Assembly: GCA_021786705.1 (NCBI GenBank)
Contig: JAJYMV010000134.1
Location: 1 to 39,599 of the forward strand
Direction: 5' to 3'
From: a bacterium
Lineage (GTDB): Bacteria > Vulcanimicrobiota > Vulcanimicrobiia > Vulcanimicrobiales > Vulcanimicrobiaceae
DNA length: 39,599 nt
Each line of letters starts with the position of its first letter. Positions within the stretch are counted from its first letter, which is position 1. The notes under the pieces are model-generated. The model was not told the origin of the DNA. It saw only the letters and a list, made by a program, of their open reading frames with translations, and searched no databases. The position numbers were made by a program, and so were the translations under genes. Shown in pieces: positions 15,962-23,994 of this stretch.

Positions 15962-16917
15962 ACGGCGAGCGCGACGAAGTCCTTTCGTATCCGCTCATTG
16001 GGAGCATCCAAAATAGCGTCGGCATGGGCTTTATCGGCAATCAGGCATTCGCCGCCGTCGCCCACGGCCTCGGCCTGCGCGTCGTTCACGCCGAGTCGAT
16101 GTTCGCCGGGGCCCACGGCGGTTTCTCGGGGCGAGCGACGCATTATGCCGACCCGACCAATTTTCGGCGCGACGTTCGGTTTCTCGTCGAACAGGAACCG
16201 CGCGTCATTCTTGTCGGATTTCTTCCAAAAGCGATCTACGTTGATATCGTGGCCCAGGCGTTGCGGGATTTCTCCGGAATCGTGGTTCTCGATCCGGTTA
16301 TCGGCGACGGAAAGAAGGGGCTCTACGTCAGCGAGGAGACCGCGCGTGCGATCGTCGAGCTGTTGCTCCCCGTCGCGCAGATCGTGACGCCGAATCGCTT
16401 CGAGGCCGACGTCCTCACCGGCGGTGTCGGCGATACGTTTACCGAGTTCGGATTTCTCAATGCGCTCTTCGACCTCGGTCCGAAAGGGATCGTCGTCACG
16501 TCGTACGAGCGCGATCCCGAGAAGCATCGCAGCCGGTTGCTCTTTACCAACGGATATAATTACGCGCGTATCTCCGCTCCATACTATCCGGCATATCCGG
16601 CGCACGGAGCGGGTGACGTGTTCGCCGCAGCGATGGCGTGTTTCGTCGCGCTCGGCGCCTCGCCGTTTGCCGCGACCTTGTTGGCGACGACGCTCGCGGC
16701 ACGGGCGGTGGCGAATACCTCGCCGTATGGCGGAGCGACCGTCGATCCCGTCGCGGCGCTGGAAAAATGGAATCCGAGCGGCTACCAGCTCGACGATCAA
16801 CGCACGATGGGCTTCTGCGAACGCTCCAACGTCAAGAGCGAACTGATGAAAGCGACGGCGATCGATGCGCCGCGGCTGAAGTTCGCTCCTCCGAAACATA
16901 AAATACTCTACGGATGA
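15958..16917 (+). CDS. Pyridoxal kinase-like ribokinase-fold enzyme
   Basis: Predicted vitamin B6 kinase of the PdxK/PdxY/ThiD superfamily, 319 residues. SIQNSVGMGFIGNQ near the N terminus matches the substrate-side motif of PdxY, VTPNRFEADVLTG is the shared TPN-E motif, and AHGAGDVFAA provides the anion hole with catalytic Asp. GAGD rather than the GTGC of ThiD favours pyridoxal kinase. It overlaps thiL by four bases (ATGA), so a hydroxymethylpyrimidine-phosphate kinase role in thiamine synthesis is a reasonable alternative. The C-terminal 40 residues beyond the kinase core are unrecognised. Confidence 0.8.
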   Translation: MNGERDEVLSYPLIGSIQNSVGMGFIGNQAFAAVAHGLGLRVVHAESMFAGAHGGFSGRATHYADPTNFRRDVRFLVEQEPRVILVGFLPKAIYVDIVAQALRDFSGIVVLDPVIGDGKKGLYVSEETARAIVELLLPVAQIVTPNRFEADVLTGGVGDTFTEFGFLNALFDLGPKGIVVTSYERDPEKHRSRLLFTNGYNYARISAPYYPAYPAHGAGDVFAAAMACFVALGASPFAATLLATTLAARAVANTSPYGGATVDPVAALEKWNPSGYQLDDQRTMGFCERSNVKSELMKATAIDAPRLKFAPPKHKILYG

Positions 16918-17336
16918 GCCCGGGGAGCATCACGTTCGGCGAGCGCGCGAACGGCGCTGCGCTGGAGATCGAAATTCTCGGCTATCGTTATCCCGACGTC
17001 GCCGAGCCCGACGGGCTCGACTTGCTCGACGTCGCCGCTCGGCTCTACGCACCTCCCGTAGAGAGCGCGTTCGATCTCGCCGTCCGCGTGCGCGAACTTG
17101 AAAACCTTCGCTCCTACCTCGAACGGATCGCCGGCGGAAACGGGCCGCGCGAACTCCTTCGCTTTGCCGACGGGCTCTTCGAATTGACCTTCGCACCGAG
17201 CCGTCGCGGCCCCGTGCTCGTGGGAGTGATGTTACGCGACGTCGAGCGCGCGCACGTCCGCGTGGAGTATCTGGTGACGCTCGAACCGCACCATATCGGC
17301 AAGGCGGTCGGTGCGCTCGACGCCGTGTTACGGTAA
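16914..17336 (+). CDS. Small uncharacterised protein, possibly WapI-like
   Basis: A 140-residue soluble protein, starting at ATG 16914 in overlap with the upstream kinase stop. ALEIEILGYRYPD followed by LDVAARLY and a later LFELTFAP resembles the strand pattern of the WapI-type immunity/DUF family, in which a single beta-rich domain begins with a similar glycine-tyrosine-proline stretch. This is a weak resemblance judged by eye. No partner toxin with RHS repeats is visible in the window. The gene follows the codon habits of its neighbours and looks genuine. Its last nine bases overlap the end of the minus-strand hydrolase remnant. Confidence 0.6.
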   Translation: MSPGSITFGERANGAALEIEILGYRYPDVAEPDGLDLLDVAARLYAPPVESAFDLAVRVRELENLRSYLERIAGGNGPRELLRFADGLFELTFAPSRRGPVLVGVMLRDVERAHVRVEYLVTLEPHHIGKAVGALDAVLR

Positions 17337-17755
17337 TCCGCGCGTCGCCAACCAACCATCGAGCGCGGCGACGAACGGCGCGAACGTCGTTCGGTGAAGA
17401 TGGTGATCCCCTTCGGAAAGCGTTGTCACGACGGTGCCGGGAGCGGTCGCGTGAAGCGATCGGTCGTAGCAGTCGCGAGGGATAATGCTCTCCCGCGCCG
17501 CCCCAGGAATGACCGGCGAGCAGTTCGATCGGTTCGCCGATTGCGCGTGCGACCGCTATAGCGTCGGAAGTACATTGCGCGAGCGTCATCGAGCCGGTGC
17601 TGCTCGCAGAATCGCCATGTCCGCGTCGATCGTAGGCGTACACGCGATACCGCGACACGAGATGTTCGGCGAGTCGCGTCCAGGATCGCCGGGCCGTTTT
17701 CGCCCCAGCGTTCGAGCGTCGTTTCGGCTCCGACCTCGAAAGCGACCTTACGCAT
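17328..17755 (-). pseudogene. Alpha/beta hydrolase remnant with frameshifts and deletions
   Basis: Three pieces of one alpha/beta hydrolase lie in three different minus-strand frames. Piece one starts at ATG 17755 (MRKVAFEVG...ERWGENGPAI). Piece two, from about 17688, reads RSWTRLAEHLVSRYRVYAYD, then RRGHGDS and the nucleophile elbow GHSWGG near 17510. Piece three, ending at the TAA at 17330-17328, reads LSEGDHHLH, which carries the catalytic His, then the family-like tail. The HG oxyanion loop expected between pieces one and two is absent, as are roughly 100 codons after GHSWGG that should hold the lid and the acidic residue. At 428 bases it is about half a normal gene. The ATG overlaps the upstream dehydrogenase stop, so it was once part of that operon. 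Assembly error is possible but would have to explain two lesions. Confidence 0.8.
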
Positions 17756-18647
17756 CGTCGTCGGCGTGACGCGAACGAAAGGTGAGTTCGGAGATCGCCG
17801 ATTTGTCGAGATCGCCGAGGCCGATCTTTCGGAGGCGTTCGTACTGCCGATGCGTCGCTTCGGCGATCGGCAGCCGCAGTCGTGCTTCGCGAGCGAGCGC
17901 GAGTGCGATGCCGGAGTCCTTGGCGGCATGTGCGGCGGAGAAATAGGTCTCGTGTTCGCGCGCGATCATATCGGCGCCGTCGGTCGCTCGAACGCGCGAA
18001 TCGGCGCCGGTCCGAGCGAAGACCTCGAGCACGAGGTCGAGATCGAGGCCGAGCGCATCGGCGAGCCCGAGCCCTTCGGCGAGCGCCGCGGTGTTGGCGT
18101 TCATCGCCATGTTGACGAGCGCTTTGAGCGCGGCGGCGCGCCCCGCCTCACCGACATAAACGAGCGACGAGCTGATATCGCGCAAAAACGGTTCGCAGCG
18201 CTCGAAGACCGCGCGGTCGCCGCCGATCATGAGATAGAGGCTCCCTTCGCGAGCCTGAACGATCGAGCTCGCCATACACCCTTCGATCGCCGACGCTCCC
18301 GCCGCACGCGCGCGCCGTTCGACTTCGATGTGGGTCGCTGGTGCCACCGTGGCGCAGTTGACGAACGTACGGCCGCGCGCGTCGCGCAGCAACGAGTCTT
18401 CGCCGTCGCTGAAAATCTGCAGCATCGCTGCATCGTCGCTGACGACGGTGAGCACGATATCGCAGTGGGGAGGAAGCTCGGCCGGGTGAGCGGCTACGAC
18501 GGAACCCACCTGCGCTGCAAGGCGGCGGGCGGAGTTTTCGTCGATATCGTAGACCGAGGGGATCGCGTATCCGAGGTCGTGGAGGCGAAGCGCGATGTTC
18601 GCGCCCATGCGCCCGGTCCCGACGATGCCGATGCGTTGCTTCGACAC
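17748..18647 (-). CDS. NAD(P)-dependent oxidoreductase, 3-hydroxyisobutyrate dehydrogenase family
   Basis: Beta-hydroxyacid dehydrogenase, 299 residues. GIVGTGRMGANIAL at the N terminus is the Rossmann dinucleotide site, FVNCATVAPAT follows the usual substrate loop position, and ALKALVNMAMNANTAALAEG carries the catalytic Lys and Asn of the family. ATG 18647 is 16 bases after the rpmB stop, so the two genes may be cotranscribed. Substrate could be 3-hydroxyisobutyrate, tartronate semialdehyde, succinic semialdehyde or a sterically similar acid; the specificity residues cannot be judged by eye. The downstream gene in the same operon is a broken hydrolase. Confidence 0.88.
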   Translation of the reverse strand: MSKQRIGIVGTGRMGANIALRLHDLGYAIPSVYDIDENSARRLAAQVGSVVAAHPAELPPHCDIVLTVVSDDAAMLQIFSDGEDSLLRDARGRTFVNCATVAPATHIEVERRARAAGASAIEGCMASSIVQAREGSLYLMIGGDRAVFERCEPFLRDISSSLVYVGEAGRAAALKALVNMAMNANTAALAEGLGLADALGLDLDLVLEVFARTGADSRVRATDGADMIAREHETYFSAAHAAKDSGIALALAREARLRLPIAEATHRQYERLRKIGLGDLDKSAISELTFRSRHADDDA

Positions 18648-18663
18648 GCCGGTCGCGGCGCGG

Positions 18664-18855
18664 TTAGACCGCGCGGGTGACGCGCTTCGCGCGCAGGCAG
18701 CCGGTGCAGACGCGCGCCGTTCGGTGCGTGCCGCGAACGTCGATTTTGACGGCTTGGAGATTGGGCAGCCAACGACGCTTGGTCTTATTCATGGCGTGGC
18801 TAACGTTGTTGCCGGACATCGGCCCTTTGCCACAGACTTCACAGCGCTTCGCCAT
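18664..18855 (-). CDS. rpmB: Large ribosomal subunit protein bL28
   Basis: Ribosomal protein L28, 63 residues, with the usual [20 protein letters not shown] core. Four cysteines (CEVC near the N terminus, CTGC near the C terminus) mark the zinc-binding C+ form of L28. The start ATG 18855 has an AAGGA about ten bases upstream, and a promoter-like pair lies at 18937-18965 on the same strand. Its downstream neighbour is a hydroxyacid dehydrogenase rather than rpmG, the common partner. Confidence 0.97.
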   Translation of the reverse strand: MAKRCEVCGKGPMSGNNVSHAMNKTKRRWLPNLQAVKIDVRGTHRTARVCTGCLRAKRVTRAV

Positions 18856-18936
18856 TTGAGTCGGTTCCTTACAACGGAGATGCGACGAAAGTCGCGGGAG
18901 GTAGCGGGCCGCAGAACGGCTCGCAAAAGCCTGAGC

Positions 18937-18965
18937 AGTTTACCATGGGGAGGCGCGAACTTCAA
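18937..18965 (-). promoter_or_regulatory. Promoter for rpmB
   Basis: On the minus strand TTGAAG (18965-18960) and TAAACT (18942-18937) are separated by exactly 17 bases, a good housekeeping-sigma promoter. The -10 box is about 80 bases upstream of the rpmB start. The intervening leader contains the ribosome binding site and no other gene. Confidence 0.55.
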
Positions 18966-19048
18966 GGCCGCCCGGAGGGCACCAATCCCCTCCGTCTTTC
19001 GTTCATCGGGTCGTATCGTACTTCGATCGACTCTTGAAGGGAGTTTCT

Positions 19049-19579
19049 GTGAATAAAGGGCGAATCGCGCTCCTCGTAGGCACCTGTCTGAGCCTGGCCC
19101 TCGTGGGATGTGCCGGAGCGAATGCCGGCACCGAAATCGGTAGCAGCGCGCCGGTCTACGTTCATATGAACGGCGGAAACGAGTTCCTCGAACCCACCGT
19201 CGCCGTCTCGCCGGGCGAGCCCGTGGTCTTCGTCAACGAGGACACCGAGCCGCATACCGTCCTTGGCTACCATCCCTCGACCGGGAAGCTGAACCCGGCG
19301 ATCGACGGCGATCCCGCCGGTACGCCGGGAGCCGGGCATCCCGTTGCTACCTACACCGTGAGATTGAAGAAGCCGGGCATCTACGCCTACTACTGCTCGG
19401 TCCACGCCGTGCTCGCAAAGACCTACGGAACCGCCGTGCAGCCGGCGCATCGACCCGGCGTCCACGGCTACCCCGGCGCAATGGCGGGGGAGATCATCGT
19501 CACCACCGACCCGGCACTCATCGCCCAGAACCCGGCGAGTAGCGCCAAAAAGGTTCTCAACGGCTATTTCGGCGGGTAA
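19049..19579 (+). CDS. Cupredoxin-like lipoprotein
   Basis: Exported copper-site protein, 176 residues. I chose GTG 19049 because AAGGGAG (19037-19043) is well placed for it; TTG 19034 would add five residues. The N terminus is a lipoprotein signal peptide with lipobox LVGC (Cys21). The blue-copper-like ligands appear as H69 (EPHTVLGYH), C116 and H119 (YYCSVH), and M145 (GAMAGEIIV). The gap of 25 residues between H119 and M145 is much longer than in plastocyanin-type proteins, where the Met follows closely, and the inserted stretch is rich in His, Pro and Tyr. Electron transfer or copper handling at the outer face of the membrane is likely. It stands alone between the rpmB promoter and fakA. 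Confidence 0.82.
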   Translation: MNKGRIALLVGTCLSLALVGCAGANAGTEIGSSAPVYVHMNGGNEFLEPTVAVSPGEPVVFVNEDTEPHTVLGYHPSTGKLNPAIDGDPAGTPGAGHPVATYTVRLKKPGIYAYYCSVHAVLAKTYGTAVQPAHRPGVHGYPGAMAGEIIVTTDPALIAQNPASSAKKVLNGYFGG

Positions 19580-19653
19580 TCCTCACCGAGCGTAGCGCGC
19601 CCCGACGAGGGCGGGGACAGGATTCGACCGGGAGAGCCCAAAGGAGCGCGGCC

Positions 19654-21246
19654 ATGGATGTGACCGCGCTCGATGGGCGCGCCTTTGCGAAGTTTATCGC
19701 CGCGGGCAGCTACTTTCTCAAGAAATACCGGGGCGTCCTCAACGATCTCAACGTCTTCCCCGTCCCCGACGGCGACACCGGAACCAACATGTTCCTGACG
19801 GTGCGTTCGGCGAGCCTCGCCGCCGCGAAATGCGCGAGCGCTCCGCTCTCGGAGGTCGCGGCGGCAGCGGCGGAGGGGAGCCTGATGGGCGCGCGCGGGA
19901 ACTCGGGCGTGATCGTCTCGCAGATGCTGCGCGGTTTCGCTCACCACGTCCGTCATCGGCGCGAGATCGATACCTTCGTCTTCGCGACGGCGTTGCGCGA
20001 GAGCGTCGCGGCGGCGCGCCAAGCGTTACTGCGCCCGGTCGAGGGGACGATTCTCTCGGTCGCCGACGCGGCGGCGGAGGCCGCCTATCGGCTCGCGCTG
20101 CACGAACGGGATTTCTACCGGCTCTTAACCGGGGTGGTGCGCGCGGCGAATGAGGCCCTCGACCGGACGCCCGAGCAACTCGCCGCCCTGAAGGACGCGG
20201 GGGTCGTCGATGCCGGCGGGGCGGGATTCGTCTATTTTCTTGAGGGCATATCGAGTTTTCGCCCCGAGGTCAAGGTGCGGGCGACCGCGTTCCCGCGTCG
20301 GCCGGCGAAGAAGAGCGCGTTTGCGAGAACGCAGCAGGTCGGTGAAAACAAGTTTTGCACGGAGTTCATTCTCGAGCGCGCGACCGTCGGCGTCCACGAG
20401 GTGCGCACGACCTTAGAAAAACTCGGCGAATCGTTGCTGGTCATCGGCGATATACCAAGAATAAAGGTTCACATCCATACCGACGTTCCGCAACGCGTGA
20501 CCGAGAGCGTCGAGCGCTTCGGCGCCGTCACGCATTTGAAAGTCGACGATATGGAACGGCAGCACCACGTGTTGGTCGTCGACGGCGCTCCACACGCGCG
20601 TGCAATCGTGGCGGTCGTTCCCGGAGAGGGCTTCGAAGCAATAGCGCGCGAGTTGGGTGCGGAAGTGACCGTTCCCGCAGCGGTCAATCCGAGCGTTCGC
20701 GACCTGTTACTCGCGATCACGAAAACGCTTTCGGATGATGTGCTGCTCTTCGTCAACGATAAAAACGTCGAATTAGCGGCGCGCGAGGCGGCGAGTCGCA
20801 GCGATAAACGCGTCGTCGTCGTGCCGACGCACAACATCGTCGCCGGCATCGCGGGGCTCTTCGCCTTACGCTCGCTCGGCGATGCTGCGACTCTTCCGGT
20901 GGAGAAGATTCTCGCCGAGGCCGCCCGCGTTCGTGGCGCGCAGCTCTTCTTCGCCGGGAAGGATGCCGTGCACGGTACCCTGCGCATCGCGCGCGGAAAA
21001 CCCGTCGCCGCGCTCGACGGCGAGTTGTTTGTCGCCGAGAGCCTCCTCGAGGTTTTGCGCGATGTGGTGAAGGCGATGGGAGGCGAGCGTGGGGGGCTGC
21101 TGACCCTTTACTATGGCGGAACACAGCGAGAGCGCGATGCAAAGGTGCTGGCCGATGCGATGAGCGAAGCCTTCCCAAATCTTGATGTGGAGTATTATTA
21201 CGGCGGAATGAGCAACGCAGAGTATTGGATCGCGCTCGATGAGTGA
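19654..21246 (+). CDS. fakA: Fatty acid kinase catalytic subunit FakA (DAK2/YloV family)
   Basis: Phosphorylates fatty acids that are presented by FakB proteins, making acyl-phosphates for phospholipid synthesis. The 530-residue product has the DAK2 kinase domain first, with NVFPVPDGDTGTNM at about 33-46 carrying the metal-binding aspartates and GARGNSGVI in the nucleotide site; a middle domain and a DegV-like C-terminal half with YYGGTQRERDA follow. ATG 19654 has AAAGGAG at 19640-19646. plsX overlaps its 3' end by eight bases and two fakB genes follow, a complete fatty-acid kinase module. DAK1-type dihydroxyacetone kinase is excluded by the domain layout. Confidence 0.93.
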   Translation: MDVTALDGRAFAKFIAAGSYFLKKYRGVLNDLNVFPVPDGDTGTNMFLTVRSASLAAAKCASAPLSEVAAAAAEGSLMGARGNSGVIVSQMLRGFAHHVRHRREIDTFVFATALRESVAAARQALLRPVEGTILSVADAAAEAAYRLALHERDFYRLLTGVVRAANEALDRTPEQLAALKDAGVVDAGGAGFVYFLEGISSFRPEVKVRATAFPRRPAKKSAFARTQQVGENKFCTEFILERATVGVHEVRTTLEKLGESLLVIGDIPRIKVHIHTDVPQRVTESVERFGAVTHLKVDDMERQHHVLVVDGAPHARAIVAVVPGEGFEAIARELGAEVTVPAAVNPSVRDLLLAITKTLSDDVLLFVNDKNVELAAREAASRSDKRVVVVPTHNIVAGIAGLFALRSLGDAATLPVEKILAEAARVRGAQLFFAGKDAVHGTLRIARGKPVAALDGELFVAESLLEVLRDVVKAMGGERGGLLTLYYGGTQRERDAKVLADAMSEAFPNLDVEYYYGGMSNAEYWIALDE

Positions 21247-22249
21247 GCCGCGTATTGCCGTCGATGCGATGGGTGGAGACCGCGCCCCGGAGGAGGTCGT
21301 CGCGGGCGCCTTGCTCGCCGTCGAAGCCTTCGGCGCCAACATCGTCCTCGTCGGCGATGAGGCGCGCATACGCCCACTGCTGGGAGGAAGCGCGAGCGAT
21401 CGCGTTGCCGTCGTTCACGCCCCCGAGGCGGTGCCGATGGATCAACATGCCTCGCAGGCGCTGCGCGGCGCCGACCGGACCTCGCTCGGGAGGGCGATCG
21501 AACTCGTGAAATCCGGTGAGGCCGACGGCGTCGTCTCGGCTGGGAATAGCGGCGCCTTTCTCGCCATCTCGTTGGTAAAACTCCGCACCATCGAGGGGAT
21601 CGCGCGCCCGGCGATCGCGACGGTCTGGCCCGCGCTCAACGGCCCGTCGGTCCTCCTCGATTCGGGAGCGAACGTCGATTGTCGACCGGAATGGCTCGTC
21701 CAGTTCGGTATCATGGGGAGCGCCTACGCGCGCGCCGCTTTGGGAATCGAACGCCCGCGCGTGGGCATTCTCTCCATCGGCGAGGAACGCACCAAAGGGA
21801 ACGCCGCTGTGCTCGAGGCCGCCGCGCTGCTCGATCGAGCGCCGCTCCATTTCATCGGCAACATCGAAGGAAAAGATATGTTCCATAACGTCGCCGACGT
21901 CATCGTCGCCGATGGATTTGTCGGCAATGTCGTGCTCAAGGCGTGCGAGGGAATGATCGGCGATCTTGGATCGGTGATGAAGAAGGAGGTGCTCGGCGGC
22001 GGGCTCATGGCCAAGCTCGGCGCCGCCCTGCTCCTACCGCGGTTGCGCGGATTGCGCAAGCGCTACGATTACGAGACCTATGGCGGAGCTCCGCTGCTCG
22101 GGCTCCGAGGGAATTGCATCGTTTCGCACGGTCGCATCAGCCGAAACGGCATCAAGCATGCTATTCGCGCCGCGATCGAAGAAACGCGCGCCGACGTCGT
22201 CGGCAAGATCGGTCAACTCGTCGCCGGAGAGATGGTAACAAAAGTTTAA
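21239..22249 (+). CDS. plsX: Phosphate acyltransferase PlsX
   Basis: Peripheral membrane enzyme converting acyl-ACP and phosphate to acyl-phosphate, the donor for PlsY. The 336-residue product starts with the signature IAVDAMGGDRAPEEVVAGAL and keeps SAGNSGAF, RPAIATVWPA and the FVGNVVLKACEG block. ATG 21239 overlaps fakA. PlsX runs reversibly in known systems, so acyl-phosphate made by FakA can be sent either to glycerolipid or to acyl-ACP. In many genomes plsX neighbours rpmF and fabH; here it sits inside the fatty-acid kinase operon. Confidence 0.97.
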   Translation: MSEPRIAVDAMGGDRAPEEVVAGALLAVEAFGANIVLVGDEARIRPLLGGSASDRVAVVHAPEAVPMDQHASQALRGADRTSLGRAIELVKSGEADGVVSAGNSGAFLAISLVKLRTIEGIARPAIATVWPALNGPSVLLDSGANVDCRPEWLVQFGIMGSAYARAALGIERPRVGILSIGEERTKGNAAVLEAAALLDRAPLHFIGNIEGKDMFHNVADVIVADGFVGNVVLKACEGMIGDLGSVMKKEVLGGGLMAKLGAALLLPRLRGLRKRYDYETYGGAPLLGLRGNCIVSHGRISRNGIKHAIRAAIEETRADVVGKIGQLVAGEMVTKV

Positions 22250-23130
22250 TGCCGATTCACGTCGTTACCGATAGTACCGCCGATATCGATCCGGCGCGTG
22301 CGGCCGAACTCGGCGTAACGGTCGTGCCGCTTTTCGTCGTCTTCGGCAACGAATCGCTTCGCGATTACATCGATATCTCGCGACCGCAATTTTTCGAACG
22401 GCTCGGGCACGACCCGATATTGCCGACCACTTCTCAGCCGAGTGCGGCGATGTTTGAAGAGGCTTTCGCGCCGGCGGCCGCACGCGGTGAGGATATCCTC
22501 TGCGTTACGATCTCGTCGGTGCTCTCGGGAACGATCAATGCCGCGAGAGCCGCCGCCGAGCGTATCGCGGGCGTGCGCGTCGACCTCTTCGATTCGATGA
22601 ACGCCGCCGGCGGGTTGCAATTTTTCGTCGAAGATGCGGCGCGCATGGCGGCCGCCGGTGCTTCGATGGAGGATATTCTTCGTCACCTCACCACCATGCG
22701 AGAGCGGACGCCGCTCTACGCGACCCTGCCGGATCTCTCGCACGTACAGCGCACCGGGCGCATCGGTCGGGCAGCCGCAGTCCTCGGCGGGCTGATGAAA
22801 ATCGTTCCCATCCTCACGCTCGATGCGGGTGCGGTCGTCTCTCGCTCGCAGGTGCGAACCTTCAAGCGCGCGCAAGAAACGATGGTCGATCTCATCTGCT
22901 CCGACGAGAAGGGCTCGGCTCCGGCTCGCTTTCGCGTCATCCATACGCAGGCACCCGAACTCGCGACACAGATGCGGGACCGCATCGTCGAGCGGAATGC
23001 CGGGCGCGATATTTCGGTCGATATCGTCGAGGCGGGTCCGGTGATTGCGGTGCATGCCGGAGCCGGAGCGATCGGGGTCGTCGCAACCGATACTTTTAGC
23101 GATCTGCATATGGTCCGTGGTACTCAATAA
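22249..23130 (+). CDS. DegV-family fatty acid binding protein (FakB-type), first copy
   Basis: Carries a bound fatty acid to FakA for phosphorylation. The 293-residue product begins MPIHVVTDSTADIDP, the DegV signature, and keeps ISSVLSGTINAAR for head-group binding and RTGRIGRAAA. ATG 22249 overlaps the plsX stop (TAATG). It is only moderately similar by eye to the next gene, so the two probably prefer different acyl chains, as the FakB1 and FakB2 proteins of Staphylococcus do for saturated and unsaturated fatty acids. Which is which cannot be read here. Confidence 0.92.
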   Translation: MPIHVVTDSTADIDPARAAELGVTVVPLFVVFGNESLRDYIDISRPQFFERLGHDPILPTTSQPSAAMFEEAFAPAAARGEDILCVTISSVLSGTINAARAAAERIAGVRVDLFDSMNAAGGLQFFVEDAARMAAAGASMEDILRHLTTMRERTPLYATLPDLSHVQRTGRIGRAAAVLGGLMKIVPILTLDAGAVVSRSQVRTFKRAQETMVDLICSDEKGSAPARFRVIHTQAPELATQMRDRIVERNAGRDISVDIVEAGPVIAVHAGAGAIGVVATDTFSDLHMVRGTQ

Positions 23131-23145
23131 AAGAGGGAGATTTTC

Positions 23146-23994
23146 ATGTCCGTCACCGTGGTTACCGATAGCACTTGCGATATGTCGCGCGAAATGGCGG
23201 CAAAATACGGAATCGTCCAGGTTCCGCTCTACGTTATTTGGGGGAACGAGCGCTTCCGCGACGGCGTCGATATCACGATGACGGAATTCCATCGCCGATT
23301 GATGAGCTCGAAGGAGAACCCGATCACCGAAGAACCTTCGAGCGACGAGTTCGCCGCCGTATTTCAAAAAGAGATCGATGCGGGGCGCGAAGTGATCTGC
23401 CCGACGATCGGAGCGAAGCTCTCGAAGACCTTCGAATCGGCGAGCGCCGCCGCGCGGCAATTTCCCGGCAAAGTGGAAGTCGTCGACACCGAGACCTTTT
23501 CGGGTGGATTGGCGCTGCACGCGATGCTCGCGGCCGAACTCGCGAGGGCCGGGGTCCCGTTAAAAGAAATCGCGGCGCGACTGCGCGCGAAGCTGGCGAC
23601 CCAGCGCGGCAACATGGTGCTCCCCGACGTCACCTTCCTCGGCCGAAGCGGGCGTTTGAACAAAGCCGTCGTCTCGCTCGCGCAGATGATGCGCTTGAGC
23701 CCGATCCTCCAACTCAACCACGGGGTAGCGGAGTCGGCGACGCAAACGAACGATTTCGAAAAATCGCGACGTCAACTCATCAGTATTGCATTGCGTAGTC
23801 TGGAGAACACTTCGAAGATTCGTTTTATGGTCGGTGCGGTCGATGCGCCGGAGCTGGCCGCAGAGTTCGAAAAGGAGATCCGCGAAAAATTAATTGGCGG
23901 CTGCGAGTCGCTCTACGTCTACGCGTGCGGCCCGGTAGTCGCCACGAACTCCGGCCCGCGAGCGTGCGCCGTGTTCTCGATGCCGATTGACTGA
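23146..23994 (+). CDS. DegV-family fatty acid binding protein (FakB-type), second copy
   Basis: Second FakB-like carrier, 282 residues, starting MSVTVVTDSTCDMS with a GAGGGAG-like site just before ATG 23146. TIGAKLSKTFESAS corresponds to the head-group loop and LGRSGRLNKA to the downstream conserved block. It lies 15 bases after the first copy. Compared with that copy the lipid-facing loops look clearly different, consistent with separate substrate ranges. The next gene, hemW, overlaps its 3' end by eight bases. Confidence 0.92.
   Translation: MSVTVVTDSTCDMSREMAAKYGIVQVPLYVIWGNERFRDGVDITMTEFHRRLMSSKENPITEEPSSDEFAAVFQKEIDAGREVICPTIGAKLSKTFESASAAARQFPGKVEVVDTETFSGGLALHAMLAAELARAGVPLKEIAARLRAKLATQRGNMVLPDVTFLGRSGRLNKAVVSLAQMMRLSPILQLNHGVAESATQTNDFEKSRRQLISIALRSLENTSKIRFMVGAVDAPELAAEFEKEIREKLIGGCESLYVYACGPVVATNSGPRACAVFSMPID

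Noticed and set aside
19595-19616. Terminator after the cupredoxin gene
   Set aside because: A short CGCCC/GGGCG pairing exists at 19599-19616 but the stem is only five pairs and no T-run follows.
22246-23520. Open minus-strand frame of 424 codons
   Set aside because: Antisense to the two DegV genes, which carry full family motifs on the plus strand.
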